Source: Methanocalculaceae archaeon (GTDB lineage Archaea; Halobacteriota; Methanomicrobia; Methanomicrobiales; Methanocorpusculaceae). From it: a stretch of 33,832 nucleotides of DNA. The DNA is taken from positions 1 to 33,832 of the forward strand of contig JAISHD010000057.1 in the NCBI GenBank assembly GCA_031262705.1. The letters run 5' to 3'. The position numbers and the translations under genes are program-made. Every line of letters begins with the position of its first letter. Position 1 is the first letter of the stretch. Positions 19,956 through 29,883 of this stretch are shown piece by piece. Below the pieces are notes generated by a model. That model worked only from the letters and a program-made list of their open reading frames with translations, did not search any database and was not told the DNA's origin.

Positions 19956-20699
19956 TCAGGTCAACCCCATATCCATGATAAACGTGCTGTCAATAAGTGA
20001 ACCGGTGACGTTGGAGAAGGAGGTGAACCGCCGGGGTTCGTACATCCGCAGGGATCGGGTCATGCCTTCGTGAAGAGGACGATCAACTCCGGTAACCGCA
20101 GCAGTACCTCCGGCGGTGATCACCATCTCGGCTGCCATGGAAACAAAATGCTCGTCAAAGTACACCTGCATTCCTTTTTCATGAATGATAGTGCGTGATA
20201 CATTTACCCAGTCATCGGTTGTGTTTTGGATCTGCAGACGAAGCACGCCTTCCAGATAGTTTCTGACGCGCGGAGGATAAGAGGAGACGCCGGATTTGTA
20301 CCACCGGGTGATAACTCCGCGGTTTGCATTGCCGTACAATGAGTACTTCGGCGTTTTGAATGAGACGACGTCAAGAATGCTGGTGACACCCGAGGCCTGA
20401 ATAAAGACGCCGATCTCAATCGGGAAGGTAAGGAAGAGAGTACTCGTGCCACGCGGCTCGATCATGACCTCGTCGAACCGGATCTCAAGATAATCGGTAA
20501 CTGCTTCGGGAAGATACAGAGGTTCGACGGGATGGAGAAACATACGCCCTTCCTTCACACTGACGTTGGTATCTCGTTTCCATTTGCCGAGTTCCCGGTG
20601 ATAATGGTACATGTCCAGTTTCTGTTCGATAGAGATACTGAGACGGGAAAAGTTGACCGCATAATCAAAGGAAAACGTCCCGTAGTTGAAGAACGGCAT
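19956..20699 (-). CDS. DUF432-like protein adjacent to MscS
   Basis: MPFFNYGTFSFDYAVNFSRLSISIEQKLDMYHYHRELGKWKRD...EPLYLPEAVTDYLEIRFDEVMIEPRGTSTLFLTFPIEIGVF. Long ORF begins 20918; start at 20699 proposed. Family assigned from memory. Confidence 0.65.
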   Translation of the reverse strand: MPFFNYGTFSFDYAVNFSRLSISIEQKLDMYHYHRELGKWKRDTNVSVKEGRMFLHPVEPLYLPEAVTDYLEIRFDEVMIEPRGTSTLFLTFPIEIGVFIQASGVTSILDVVSFKTPKYSLYGNANRGVITRWYKSGVSSYPPRVRNYLEGVLRLQIQNTTDDWVNVSRTIIHEKGMQVYFDEHFVSMAAEMVITAGGTAAVTGVDRPLHEGMTRSLRMYEPRRFTSFSNVTGSLIDSTFIMDMGLT

Positions 20700-20889
20700 G
20701 TCCTCCGCTGTTCCGGAAGGATCTTCGGGAATGGATGCGGAAACAGGAATTTTGTCCTGAGCGGTACGGAAGCGGGTTATTCGTCTGAGTGGTATTGTCG
20801 TTCCCTCCGTGTCTGATGTGATTGTAGGTAGGCGGGAAAAGTATAATGCAGTTTCGTATTGGACAAGAGAGAAAAAAGTGGGGGAATGA

Positions 20890-21915
20890 TCAGGCTGATC
20901 CGCCGAGCGGAACATCATCTGCTACAGCGGTATCGGCACCCGGACTCTCCGGAGGTTTGACGGACTCAACTGCTTTTGCGATCTCTGCGGGGTCGGGGAG
21001 ATCGCCCAGAATGCTCTCATCAAGATCGATCTGCGGCGTATCATCAGTATCAACGAGATCCTCGGCACCGAGGAATTTTGCACCCTGCTTGATGAGGCTT
21101 GAAACCTCGAACGGGAAGATGATTTTTGTCGCCTGACCGTCGGCCATCTTTTGCAGAGCATTCAGGGAAAGAACAGTAATCGCACGTTTGTCCAGCGGGC
21201 GCGAACCAAGCGCCACGATCCGCAAGCCCTGGGCTTCTCCCTGTGCCTGCAGGATTTTACTCTGCCGTTCACCTTCGGATTCGAGGATCATACTCTGACG
21301 GAGACCCTCAGCCTTGAGAATTGCCGCACGTTTCTCTCCATCCGCACGAAGAATTGCTGCACGCCGTTCACATTCTGCTGCGGTCTGTTCGGTCATGGCC
21401 TGTTTGACTGCGCCAATCGGATTGACCTCCTTGATCTCGACGCGTTCAATTTTGACACCCCACTGATCGGTCTCTTTGTCGAGAATGTCACGCAGACGGT
21501 GATTGATCATGTCACGGTTGTAGAGAACTTCGTCAAGCTCCATGTCACCGATGATACCACGAAGACTGGTCTGCGCGAGGGAGACGGTTGCCTGACGATA
21601 GTTGGAAACCTCGAAGTAAGCGCGTTCAGGATCCATGACGCGGACATAGATGATGGCGTCCACATCGGTCGGTGAGTTGTCTTTGGTGATGACCTCCTGC
21701 GAAGGAACGTCAATGACCTGGGTTCTGAGATCGAGTTTGATAACGGTCGTGATGAACGGTACGACCCATTTGAAGCCGGGGTTCATCTGACCGACGTAGG
21801 TTCCGAGACGAATGGCGAGGCCTTTCTGATACGGCTGGATGATCACCACGCCTTTGGCAAAGATGTAGAGAATGATAATTATCAGTACGATGGATATGAG
21901 AGTAAATGCGTCCAT
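20890..21915 (-). CDS. SPFH/Band 7 (stomatin-like) membrane protein
   Basis: N-terminal TM, VIIQPYQKGLAIRLGTYVGQMNPGFKWVVPF, DLRTQVIDVPSQEVITKDN, AERRAAILRADGEKRAAILKAEG coiled coil. Confidence 0.95.
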   Translation of the reverse strand: MDAFTLISIVLIIIILYIFAKGVVIIQPYQKGLAIRLGTYVGQMNPGFKWVVPFITTVIKLDLRTQVIDVPSQEVITKDNSPTDVDAIIYVRVMDPERAYFEVSNYRQATVSLAQTSLRGIIGDMELDEVLYNRDMINHRLRDILDKETDQWGVKIERVEIKEVNPIGAVKQAMTEQTAAECERRAAILRADGEKRAAILKAEGLRQSMILESEGERQSKILQAQGEAQGLRIVALGSRPLDKRAITVLSLNALQKMADGQATKIIFPFEVSSLIKQGAKFLGAEDLVDTDDTPQIDLDESILGDLPDPAEIAKAVESVKPPESPGADTAVADDVPLGGSA

Positions 21916-22380
21916 TTAGCGGACCTCCTCAACAGTCAGGTGAACACCGGATGCTGCGGTCACCTGTATTTTTGTTCCGGGCGCAAGTTCTGCGCCCGTG
22001 CTTTTTGCGCTCCAGATAACACCGGAGATGTCAACCTTGCCGGAGATGGTGTCAGGGACTACCGCAACCGTAACGATCCCTGTCTTTCCAACGATGCTGT
22101 CCTGACCGGTGGTCACCGGCGTCTGATCGGGAGATATTCTCCGGTAGATGAGAACACTCACCGCAGCCGCAACAACTGCGGCAAGTACAGCGATGCCGAC
22201 ACCGACGGGCGAGGCAAAGATGTCAACACCGGCAAGAACCATGAGTCCGAGAACGATCATGGCAGTTCCGGGAACTGCCATGAAAAATCCCGGTGTTGTG
22301 GCATCGATGACAAGGAAAGCCGCTCCGGCGACGATAAGAATCCACGGGAGTACCGCGGGATCCAAGAGTGTTTCAAGCAT
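21916..22380 (-). CDS. NfeD-like membrane protein
   Basis: TM helices plus C-terminal OB-like segment GQDSIVGKTGIVTVAVVPDTISGKVDISGVIWSAKS; paired with SPFH gene. Confidence 0.88.
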   Translation of the reverse strand: MLETLLDPAVLPWILIVAGAAFLVIDATTPGFFMAVPGTAMIVLGLMVLAGVDIFASPVGVGIAVLAAVVAAAVSVLIYRRISPDQTPVTTGQDSIVGKTGIVTVAVVPDTISGKVDISGVIWSAKSTGAELAPGTKIQVTAASGVHLTVEEVR

Positions 22381-22606
22381 GGTATAATGTAGTAATAGCA
22401 GGGGAGAGGCAATAAAGGATAGGTTCACGAGAGAGTGTTAGCTCCGGCAGATGTGTTGTACCTTAATTCATGAGTCGTCCGCGAAAAACACAGAACACAC
22501 GACCGCTGAATAATAAACAAAGTTAGGTGCAATGTCACCGTCAGAGAAAGATGATTATTTCCGGCATCCAATATTTTGCAATCAACACTTCTCCCAGGAA
22601 CCTCTC

Positions 22607-24031
22607 ATGAATCACGGACACGTTCTGCAGTACTTTGCAGAGATCACCACAATTCCCCGTCCCTCCGGGCACGAGGAAAAGCTGCGGGAGTATCTTCTTT
22701 CATTTGCAAAGAATCACGATCTTTTCGCAACAGAGGACGCAGCGGGAAACGTCTGCATCAGAAAGCCTGCCGCAGCAGGTTTTGAAGGCTCATCCGCAGT
22801 TGTCCTGCAGGCACACATGGACATGGTCTGCGAAAAGGATCCGGCAAAGGCGATCAACTTTCAGACCGATCCGATTGAAACCGTAACCGAAGGGGACTGG
22901 ATACATGCATGCGGAACAACGCTTGGGGCGGACAACGGTATAGGCATCGCTCTTGCACTTGATGTGCTTGCCGCGAATATTCCCACAGGGCCGGTTGAGT
23001 GTGTGTTCACGGGGGAGGAGGAGACCGGACTTACCGGAGCAGAAGCCGTGAATCCTGATTTTTTCACGGGAAAGATGCTGATCAATCTTGATCATGAGGT
23101 GGAGGAAAGCATCTGTACCGGATGCGCGGGCGGCGTGGAAACGTTTGCCGTGATCGTTCGGGAACCCGTCGCAGCACCGATGAACAATGTGTACTACCGA
23201 CTTGACATCGACGGACTTACCGGCGGGCACTCCGGAACGGACATTCACCAGGGACGGGCAAACGCGATAAAAATTCTTGCCGCGTTCCTGCACCGGCTGC
23301 CGGACGCCGCCGTCTGTGAACTGTCCGGCGGCAATCTGATAAACGCTATTCCCCGTCACGCAACCGCGGTGTTTGGTGTTTCTCCGGAACAGGCCGCTGA
23401 GGTTGAGAGAATGTTTGCACAGTTCAAGGAGGAGATGATTGGTGCATGGAGCAGTACCGATCCGGGCATCTCACTTGCTCTCCTGCCGGAATCTCCAAGA
23501 GACGACGCGATCCCTTCCGCCGCAGCAATCATCGGTGCTCTTGACGCATGTCCGAACGGTGTTCTTGCCATGAGCAGAACCATTCCGGGTCTGGTACAGA
23601 CCTCAACGAATCTCTCCTCGATCAGAATGCAGGGTCGTTCCCTGATCATCGCAACCTTCCAGCGGAGTGTGGCGGACGCAGAAAAATACGAGGCATCAGC
23701 AATGGTTGCAGAGGTGTTCCGGAAATGCGGCGCGGAAATTACCACCAAAAGCGAGTACCCCGGCTGGACACCCGACCCGTCCTCCCCACTGCTGCAAACC
23801 GCCGTCGCCGTCTATGAAAATCTCTTCGGCAAAGAGCCTGCGATCACCGCAACACACGGGGGACTGGAGTGCGGACTGTTCCGCAGGAATTACCCCGCGC
23901 TTGACATCATCTCAATCGGACCGAACATCCTCGGCGCCCATTCGCCCAACGAACGGCTGCAGATCTCATCCGTTGAAAAAGTCCGGCTGTTTCTCGCAGA
24001 GCTGCTCAGAGAGATAGGGACAGCGGCATGA
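22607..24031 (+). CDS. pepD: Aminoacyl-histidine dipeptidase (PepD, M20 family)
   Basis: TTIPRPSGHEEKLREYL, LQAHMDMVCEKD, TLGADNGIGIALALDVL, FTGEEETGLTGA, GGHSGTDIHQGRANA, HGGLECGLF. ORF extends to 22532; ATG at 22607 preferred. Confidence 0.94.
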   Translation: MNHGHVLQYFAEITTIPRPSGHEEKLREYLLSFAKNHDLFATEDAAGNVCIRKPAAAGFEGSSAVVLQAHMDMVCEKDPAKAINFQTDPIETVTEGDWIHACGTTLGADNGIGIALALDVLAANIPTGPVECVFTGEEETGLTGAEAVNPDFFTGKMLINLDHEVEESICTGCAGGVETFAVIVREPVAAPMNNVYYRLDIDGLTGGHSGTDIHQGRANAIKILAAFLHRLPDAAVCELSGGNLINAIPRHATAVFGVSPEQAAEVERMFAQFKEEMIGAWSSTDPGISLALLPESPRDDAIPSAAAIIGALDACPNGVLAMSRTIPGLVQTSTNLSSIRMQGRSLIIATFQRSVADAEKYEASAMVAEVFRKCGAEITTKSEYPGWTPDPSSPLLQTAVAVYENLFGKEPAITATHGGLECGLFRRNYPALDIISIGPNILGAHSPNERLQISSVEKVRLFLAELLREIGTAA

Positions 24032-25230
24032 AGGACGCTGCCGCCTCCCTGCTCGATATTTTTCAGCTGCATCTGGGAGATGCGGATCATGCATTTCTCC
24101 TCTCCGTTTCGGTGAAGCTGTCCGGAACCATTGACGAGAAACGTCTTCGGCAGGCAGCAGACCGGGCGGCGACCGAGATGCCAGTACTCACCAGCCGCTA
24201 CGCAGGAGATCTTCAGGGAGGACGATTCGTGAGAGGAGAAGAACCGATTCCGATCACGATCACTACGGAACATCCCGACCGTGTGATGACTGCACTCTCT
24301 TCGTACGCAGGGCCGCTGTTTCGGATAACGATCTGCCGGAACACGACTGACACCATCGTGTTCTCTGCGGCGCATCTCTTAACCGATGCACGGGGAGTAC
24401 TGTCAATTGCCGTACGCATCGCAGAACTGTTCCAAGCCCCGGTACAAAAAAATTTCAAAGAAGTTGATCGGACTCTGTCGCCGGCGCTCAAAAATTTTTC
24501 CGCAGAAAAACTTCAGGAGCTTTTTGCAAAGGAGCGCGATCGTTTTCCACAGGCACTTGCCGACAAAAAATATTTTGAAAAGGAATCGGATCCAGACGCA
24601 GAGCTGACAATCGTGCGGGAACAGTTTTCCTCGGAAACACTTGTAGGGATGAAAACATTCGCAAAATACCATGGGGCAACGATTCATGATCTCCTGACCG
24701 CCGCATACGGAACAGCACTTCGTGACTGGCTGACGACACAGGGCATTCTCCTCAACGTTGTTCCGCTCTGTTCGACCGTCGATCTCCGACGGTACTTTCC
24801 GGAGGACAAACGGGATTATCCGATGAACTAAAACGTTGCCTACTGGTCACCTGTCCGCTGCGGCAGAACAATTGCGGAGACGCTTACAGCCACGGCAAAA
24901 ATGTCGCAGGATATCAAGCAGCATGCAATAGGAATCGGAGCAGCCCGGCCATTTCTCGGATTTTCCCTGAACGATGATGATATTCGGAGATTTTCCGGAG
25001 TACCGTTCCTCACAAATCCAGGGGTCGTTCCTTGCGATACGATACAGTTCGGTGACGGCATCGGCGTTGAGAATCTGGAGTTTCAGGGGGTAACCGCCGG
25101 AAGGAGCGCTTTTTCCGCGGGAGTGTGGACGTACAACAACACGCTGTACCTGAGCATCTGCGCGGGAGCGGATGCGGATGCAGCAGAATGTATTCTCAAA
25201 CGTACCGCAGAGATTCTTCGCAGGCTGTAA
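24028..25230 (+). pseudogene. Condensation/acyltransferase-like gene interrupted by in-frame TAA at 24829-24831
   Basis: ORF 24028-24831 and the segment to 25230 share one frame; translation ...RDYPMN*NVAYWSPVRCGRTIAETLTATAKMSQDIKQ... continues coherently. HLLTDARGV resembles the HH..DG/HxxxD-type motif. ATGA overlap with pepD. Confidence 0.8.
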
Positions 25231-25255
25231 GAAAAGAAAAAAATATTTTGGAAGA

Positions 25256-27076
25256 TTACTCCACCAGTTTCTCCTCGTCGGGTTTCCAGGTCGGAACTTC
25301 CTTTCCAAGGACCAACAGAACGCCGACAAGAATTACCATCGTGATGAAGAGTGTAATCCACACGCTGATACCAAGACCGACGATGATGTATCCGAGGACA
25401 ACAACTGCTGCAATTGTTAAGGCATACCACAACTGCGTGTCCACGTGATCAATCAGACTGCATCCTGCTCCCATGGATGAGAGAATAGTGGTATCCGAAA
25501 TAGGTGAACAGTGATCTCCAAAGATTGCACCGGTCAGAACACCGGACGAACAGACGACGATGTACGAGTACACGTCCGGCGTACTGGTTGAGAAGCCTGC
25601 GATAGCTGCGGCGAGTGGAATGACAAGCGGCAGAAGAATTGCCATCGTTCCGTATGAAGTTCCTGTTGCAAACGAGATGATGCCGGCAATGATAAAGATG
25701 AGAGCCGGAACAATCCACATCGGCAGAGACTCGGACAGAGCGCTGACGAGATAGTGTGCGGTTCCCAGATCGCCGATGATCGAACCGATCGACCAGGCAA
25801 GAATCAGAATGATGCACACAAAGAGCATCGACCTCATACCGTGCGCCCAAGTCTCAATACCGGTCTTTAAGGTAAAGATCTTCTGGGCAAAGCCCATCAC
25901 GATTGCAACAATACAGGCGAGGAGCGCTGACTGGAACAGTACGATACTTGCATCGGACGAACTGTAGGCTTCACGCACCGCGTCAAAGAATCCGAGCTGG
26001 ATGAATTTTTCTGCAGAGATGAAACCGTTGCCGGCCATGATTGCATCCGCACCGTTTGTGAAGAACAGAATCAGTGCAGAGACAATCAGAACACCAATCG
26101 GAATGACGGCATTCCAGATGTTTGCCGGAGCTGCCTTTTTGGAGATTTTAACAACTGTATGATCCTCTTCGCAACTGTCCTTGTATTCATCTGGAATGTC
26201 ATTATTGTCCTTTTCCACCTCAGAACCCGGCCGGATTGTTGCACCTGTGCGGCGTGCACGCAGTTCTGCGGTAAGCATGGGGCCGTACTCGCGAAGGAGC
26301 ATGGCTGAGGCGAACACGAAGAACAGTGCCAGAATATTGTAGAAACGATAGGGAATCGTGTCGATGAAGATGCTGTATGCTGAAACATTGGTGATTCCGG
26401 CGATTATAAGACCTTCATTGATGTTCACAAGCTCGGTTCCAATCCAGGTCGAAATAACAAAAATACCTGCGATTGGTGCTGCTGTTGAGTCCACAATGTA
26501 GGCGAGGCGTTCGCGCGAGATGCGGAACTTGTCACAAACCGGCCGCATAATGGGGCCGACGATCAGAGCGTTTGCATAGTCATCGAAGAAGATGACAAAA
26601 CCCATGATCCAGGTTGCTATCTGCGCGGTACGCGGACCTGTTGCATATCTTGCCACGGTTTCCGCAACAGCACGCATGCCGCCCATGCGGGTGATGAGGG
26701 CAATCAGTGCACCAATCACAAGCACCTGCATAATAATACCTGCATTCCAGCGGTCAGCAAGGGTACCGATGAAGTACTCGGTGGAGCCGAAGAATGCTCC
26801 GCCAACGGCACCCAGAATGTCGCCGCCAAGAAGGGCAAGCATCCATGCACCGGAGAGTACGCCGAGGAACAGCGAGAGAATGACATTTCTTGTAAGGAAT
26901 GCCAGAAGCAGTGCGAGAATCGGTGGTATCAGCGTCCAGATTCCAAGAATCTGCGCATATTCTGCTGCAGAACCTCCCTCGGGAGCGGCGCCGACAAAAC
27001 CGGTTGCAAGCGGTATTGCAAAGGCGACGAACACCACAATCAGGGCGATGATATCAACCATCTTTGATTTTTCCAT
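25256..27076 (-). CDS. NhaC-family Na+/H+ antiporter-like transporter
   Basis: Polytopic 606 aa; GFVIFFDDYANALIVGPIMRPVCDKFRISREKLAYIVDSTAAPIA-like, ATGTSYGTMAILLPLVIPLA, GAIFGDHCSPISDTTILSSMGAGC. Confidence 0.92.
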   Translation of the reverse strand: MEKSKMVDIIALIVVFVAFAIPLATGFVGAAPEGGSAAEYAQILGIWTLIPPILALLLAFLTRNVILSLFLGVLSGAWMLALLGGDILGAVGGAFFGSTEYFIGTLADRWNAGIIMQVLVIGALIALITRMGGMRAVAETVARYATGPRTAQIATWIMGFVIFFDDYANALIVGPIMRPVCDKFRISRERLAYIVDSTAAPIAGIFVISTWIGTELVNINEGLIIAGITNVSAYSIFIDTIPYRFYNILALFFVFASAMLLREYGPMLTAELRARRTGATIRPGSEVEKDNNDIPDEYKDSCEEDHTVVKISKKAAPANIWNAVIPIGVLIVSALILFFTNGADAIMAGNGFISAEKFIQLGFFDAVREAYSSSDASIVLFQSALLACIVAIVMGFAQKIFTLKTGIETWAHGMRSMLFVCIILILAWSIGSIIGDLGTAHYLVSALSESLPMWIVPALIFIIAGIISFATGTSYGTMAILLPLVIPLAAAIAGFSTSTPDVYSYIVVCSSGVLTGAIFGDHCSPISDTTILSSMGAGCSLIDHVDTQLWYALTIAAVVVLGYIIVGLGISVWITLFITMVILVGVLLVLGKEVPTWKPDEEKLVE

Positions 27077-27128
27077 AAGAACACACCTCAGGGTAAAATT
27101 ACCTAGATAAGAGAAGTATTAAACGGGA

Positions 27129-27140
27129 CCATATATATGG
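27129..27140 (-). promoter_or_regulatory. Palindromic TATA-like element upstream of the nhaC-like gene
   Basis: CCATATATATGG about 53-64 bp upstream of ATG at 27076. Confidence 0.5.
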
Positions 27141-27206
27141 GCTTTGCCTCATCGGATGTTATCCATAAAATCCTGACCTTACGGGCAGCACCAAACAGAT
27201 GGAAAA

Positions 27207-27836
27207 TTAATAATTCTGCGGTTTTTTTGCAATAACACAGAGCCATGGCCGATCAGTATTCCGATATACTGTTACTTCAATAAATCCTGCAGATTCCAGC
27301 AGGCGGATGAGTTCGTTTCCACTATAAACGATCATCCCGTCAACAAGCTTCATCCACTTCTCCGCCTCCGGACCGGAACCGTCAACTCCGGTACAGATCA
27401 TACATGTGCCGCCGCCTTTCAGTACCCGCAGAATTTGACGAAATGCATTCCCGATATCCGGCCAGAAGTAGATCGTCTCAAATGCAGTGATAATATCAAA
27501 CGCTTCATCATCGAACGGAAGTGCAGAGACATTCCCTCGCAGAACCCTGCACTTTCCGGCAGAGACAGCATGCCGGTTCATCTTCAGCGAGGTCTCAACA
27601 CTCACCGGCGAGTAATCGATACCGGTCACCGTTCCGTCCGGATATTTTTTCAGAAAAACTGACAGATTTGCACCGCCGCCGCAACCAATGTCAAGTACAT
27701 CATCGGTTTTGCGGGGAGAGATGTGAGAAAATCCCCATGCCGAACCGGCAGCATGACCTCTGTTCATGATACGAAGTATAATTTTTCCGCTAAAACCATC
27801 TGGCTTTCGAAGATTTTGAAAAAAACTCCGGAACAT
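27207..27836 (-). CDS. Class I SAM-dependent methyltransferase (UbiE/COQ5-like)
   Basis: DDVLDIGCGGGANLSVFLKKYP, VTGIDYSP, GNVSALPFDDEAFDIITAFETIYFWPD. Longer ORF from 27869. Confidence 0.88.
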   Translation of the reverse strand: MFRSFFQNLRKPDGFSGKIILRIMNRGHAAGSAWGFSHISPRKTDDVLDIGCGGGANLSVFLKKYPDGTVTGIDYSPVSVETSLKMNRHAVSAGKCRVLRGNVSALPFDDEAFDIITAFETIYFWPDIGNAFRQILRVLKGGGTCMICTGVDGSGPEAEKWMKLVDGMIVYSGNELIRLLESAGFIEVTVYRNTDRPWLCVIAKKPQNY

Positions 27837-27890
27837 TTTTTGCCCAATTACAATAACAGCTTCATGCAATAAAACAATATACCATTCGTT

Positions 27891-27907
27891 CCGAAAATTT
27901 TTTTCGG
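27891..27907. terminator. Hairpin downstream of recQ
   Basis: CCGAAAA-TTT-TTTTCGG just beyond the recQ stop (27918). Confidence 0.6.
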
Positions 27908-27917
27908 TGTGAAAAAA

Positions 27918-29411
27918 TTATTGTTCCACCGTGCAGAGTTTCATCACCACATTTCCCTTGAGGCAGAGTTTTTTTGTGGCGATCAGATCCTGCACGACCC
28001 CCATGACCTCGGAGCGCTCATGATGTTTCGCCGCACCATAGAATGGATGTACGGTCAAGCCGGACCTTTTCGTGTGGGCACGATCCAGACCGAGAAGAAA
28101 TGAAACGAAGGAGGAAGCAGTCATCTGTCCGGAAAGGCTCAGAGCTGCATCGTACACAACTTTGGAAAGATCTCCGGAAGGGACGGCGATCTTTTTTGGT
28201 TTCGGTTTTGTCCGATCACAGCGGTCGCAGTTACCACACGCAGAAATTTCTTCGCCGAAGTAGGAGAGCAGAACTTTTCTCCGGCACCCCGGGGCTACGC
28301 AGTAAGAGTACATGTCGGCGAGTTTTTGTTTTGCGATCCGCAGTTTTTCAGAATTGGAGAACTCGCGTTCGAGCATGGAGGAGATCTTTGCCCGGTCTCC
28401 TGCGGAGTAGTAGAGAATACAGTCCGCACTGCCTCCGGCACGACCGGCACGACCCGTCTCCTGATAGTAGGATTCAATATCCTTGGGAAGATGGGCATGG
28501 ATAACATAGCCAACATCCGGCTTATCAATTCCCATACCGAACGCGATAGTTGCACAAATAACCCGGATGGTGTTGTTCAGAAACCCTTCATGAATGCGGT
28601 GACGTTCGGGCGTCGGCATTCCTGCGTGATAGGAACTTGCAAGAATACGGGAACGCCGGAGACGTTCTGCGATCTCGTCACAGCTTTTGCGGGAGAAACA
28701 GTAGATGATGCCCGAAACATTCGGATGCGCAACAACGTAACTGACGATCTTCTGGACGCGTACCGAGCCGGTCGGTTCTTCGTACACCTCGTACCGGAGA
28801 TTTTTTCGGTTGAAACTGCCGACGTACTCGCGAGGATTCTTCATGCCAAGTTCACGGACGATGTCTTCCCTGACCCGTTCGGTTGCGGTTGCAGTCAGGG
28901 CAATAACCGGCACAGCCGGAAACTTTTCCCGCAGGGTTTTGATCTCCCGGTACTCGGGTCGGAACTGATGGCCCCACATGGAAATGCAGTGGGCTTCATC
29001 CACCGCAAACAGGGCAACACGGCAGCGGGAAAGCGTTGCAGCAAATGCAGGGGTTACCGCACGTTCGGGAGAAACATAAAGGATACGAACCGTTCTCGCG
29101 GCAATCTCCTTTTCGACACGGAGTCGTTCATCGTAGGTCTGAGTGCTGTTGAGCGTCTCCACCCGGACACCCTGCGCCGAAAGAGTATCCACCTGATCCT
29201 TCATGAGTGCAATCAGGGGCGAGATGACAACCGTCATACCGTCCAGCATCATCGCCGGCAGCTGGTAGCAGAGGGATTTTCCGCCGCCGGTTGCCATGAC
29301 GGCCAGAACATCACGTCCGGCAACCACATCCTGTATGATCTCCTCCTGATTGGGCCGGAATGTCTGATGGTGGAAGAACGCTTCCAGGGTGTTTTGGATA
29401 TCCTGCGTCAT
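27918..29411 (-). CDS. recQ: RecQ-family ATP-dependent DNA helicase
   Basis: FRPNQEEIIQDVVAGRDVLAVMATGGGKSLCYQLPA, DEAHCISMWGHQFRPEY, IAFGMGIDKPDVGYVIH, QETGRAGRAG, zinc site C...CRRKVLLSYFGEEISACGNCDRC. Confidence 0.96.
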   Translation of the reverse strand: MTQDIQNTLEAFFHHQTFRPNQEEIIQDVVAGRDVLAVMATGGGKSLCYQLPAMMLDGMTVVISPLIALMKDQVDTLSAQGVRVETLNSTQTYDERLRVEKEIAARTVRILYVSPERAVTPAFAATLSRCRVALFAVDEAHCISMWGHQFRPEYREIKTLREKFPAVPVIALTATATERVREDIVRELGMKNPREYVGSFNRKNLRYEVYEEPTGSVRVQKIVSYVVAHPNVSGIIYCFSRKSCDEIAERLRRSRILASSYHAGMPTPERHRIHEGFLNNTIRVICATIAFGMGIDKPDVGYVIHAHLPKDIESYYQETGRAGRAGGSADCILYYSAGDRAKISSMLEREFSNSEKLRIAKQKLADMYSYCVAPGCRRKVLLSYFGEEISACGNCDRCDRTKPKPKKIAVPSGDLSKVVYDAALSLSGQMTASSFVSFLLGLDRAHTKRSGLTVHPFYGAAKHHERSEVMGVVQDLIATKKLCLKGNVVMKLCTVEQ

Positions 29412-29508
29412 GCGATTGATTGCTGGTTAAGTTATTCGGCAGAGTCCATAATAAACTAGTGGGGTTCAGGGACAAGAGTAGATATGATATCCGCGCCAAC
29501 AGATTCTC

Positions 29509-29883
29509 ATGAAATTTGCGATGCTGCACAATAATATCAACGTCTTTGATCTCAAACGATCGATGAAGTTTTATGCAGACGCGCTCGGTCTTTTCGAGGT
29601 GGAACGAATAGCGCCGGAGTCAGGAGAGTTTGTTATTGTGTATCTGGGTGACGGATCGTCCGGCCACAAGCTGGAACTGACCTGGCTTCGCGATCGGACC
29701 GGACCGTATAATCTCGGCGACAATGAGTTCCATCTGGCGTTTTGCACGGATGATTACGATGGTGCGCTTGCAAAACACAAAGCAATGGGCTGTGTTGCGT
29801 TCATCAATGAGGCAATGGGCATTTACTTCATCACGGATCCGGACGGCTACTGGCTGGAAGTTCTTCCTCCGGGACGGGGATGA
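29509..29883 (+). CDS. VOC-superfamily protein (glyoxalase I-like)
   Basis: HNNINVFDLKRSMKFYADALGLFEV, HKLELTW, EFHLAFCTDDYDGALAKHKAMG, GIYFITDPDGYWLEVLPPG. Confidence 0.9.
   Translation: MKFAMLHNNINVFDLKRSMKFYADALGLFEVERIAPESGEFVIVYLGDGSSGHKLELTWLRDRTGPYNLGDNEFHLAFCTDDYDGALAKHKAMGCVAFINEAMGIYFITDPDGYWLEVLPPGRG

Noticed and set aside
28326-29459. 377-aa plus-strand ORF antisense to recQ
   Set aside because: Mirror ORF of recQ; no domain and no plausible promoter/RBS.
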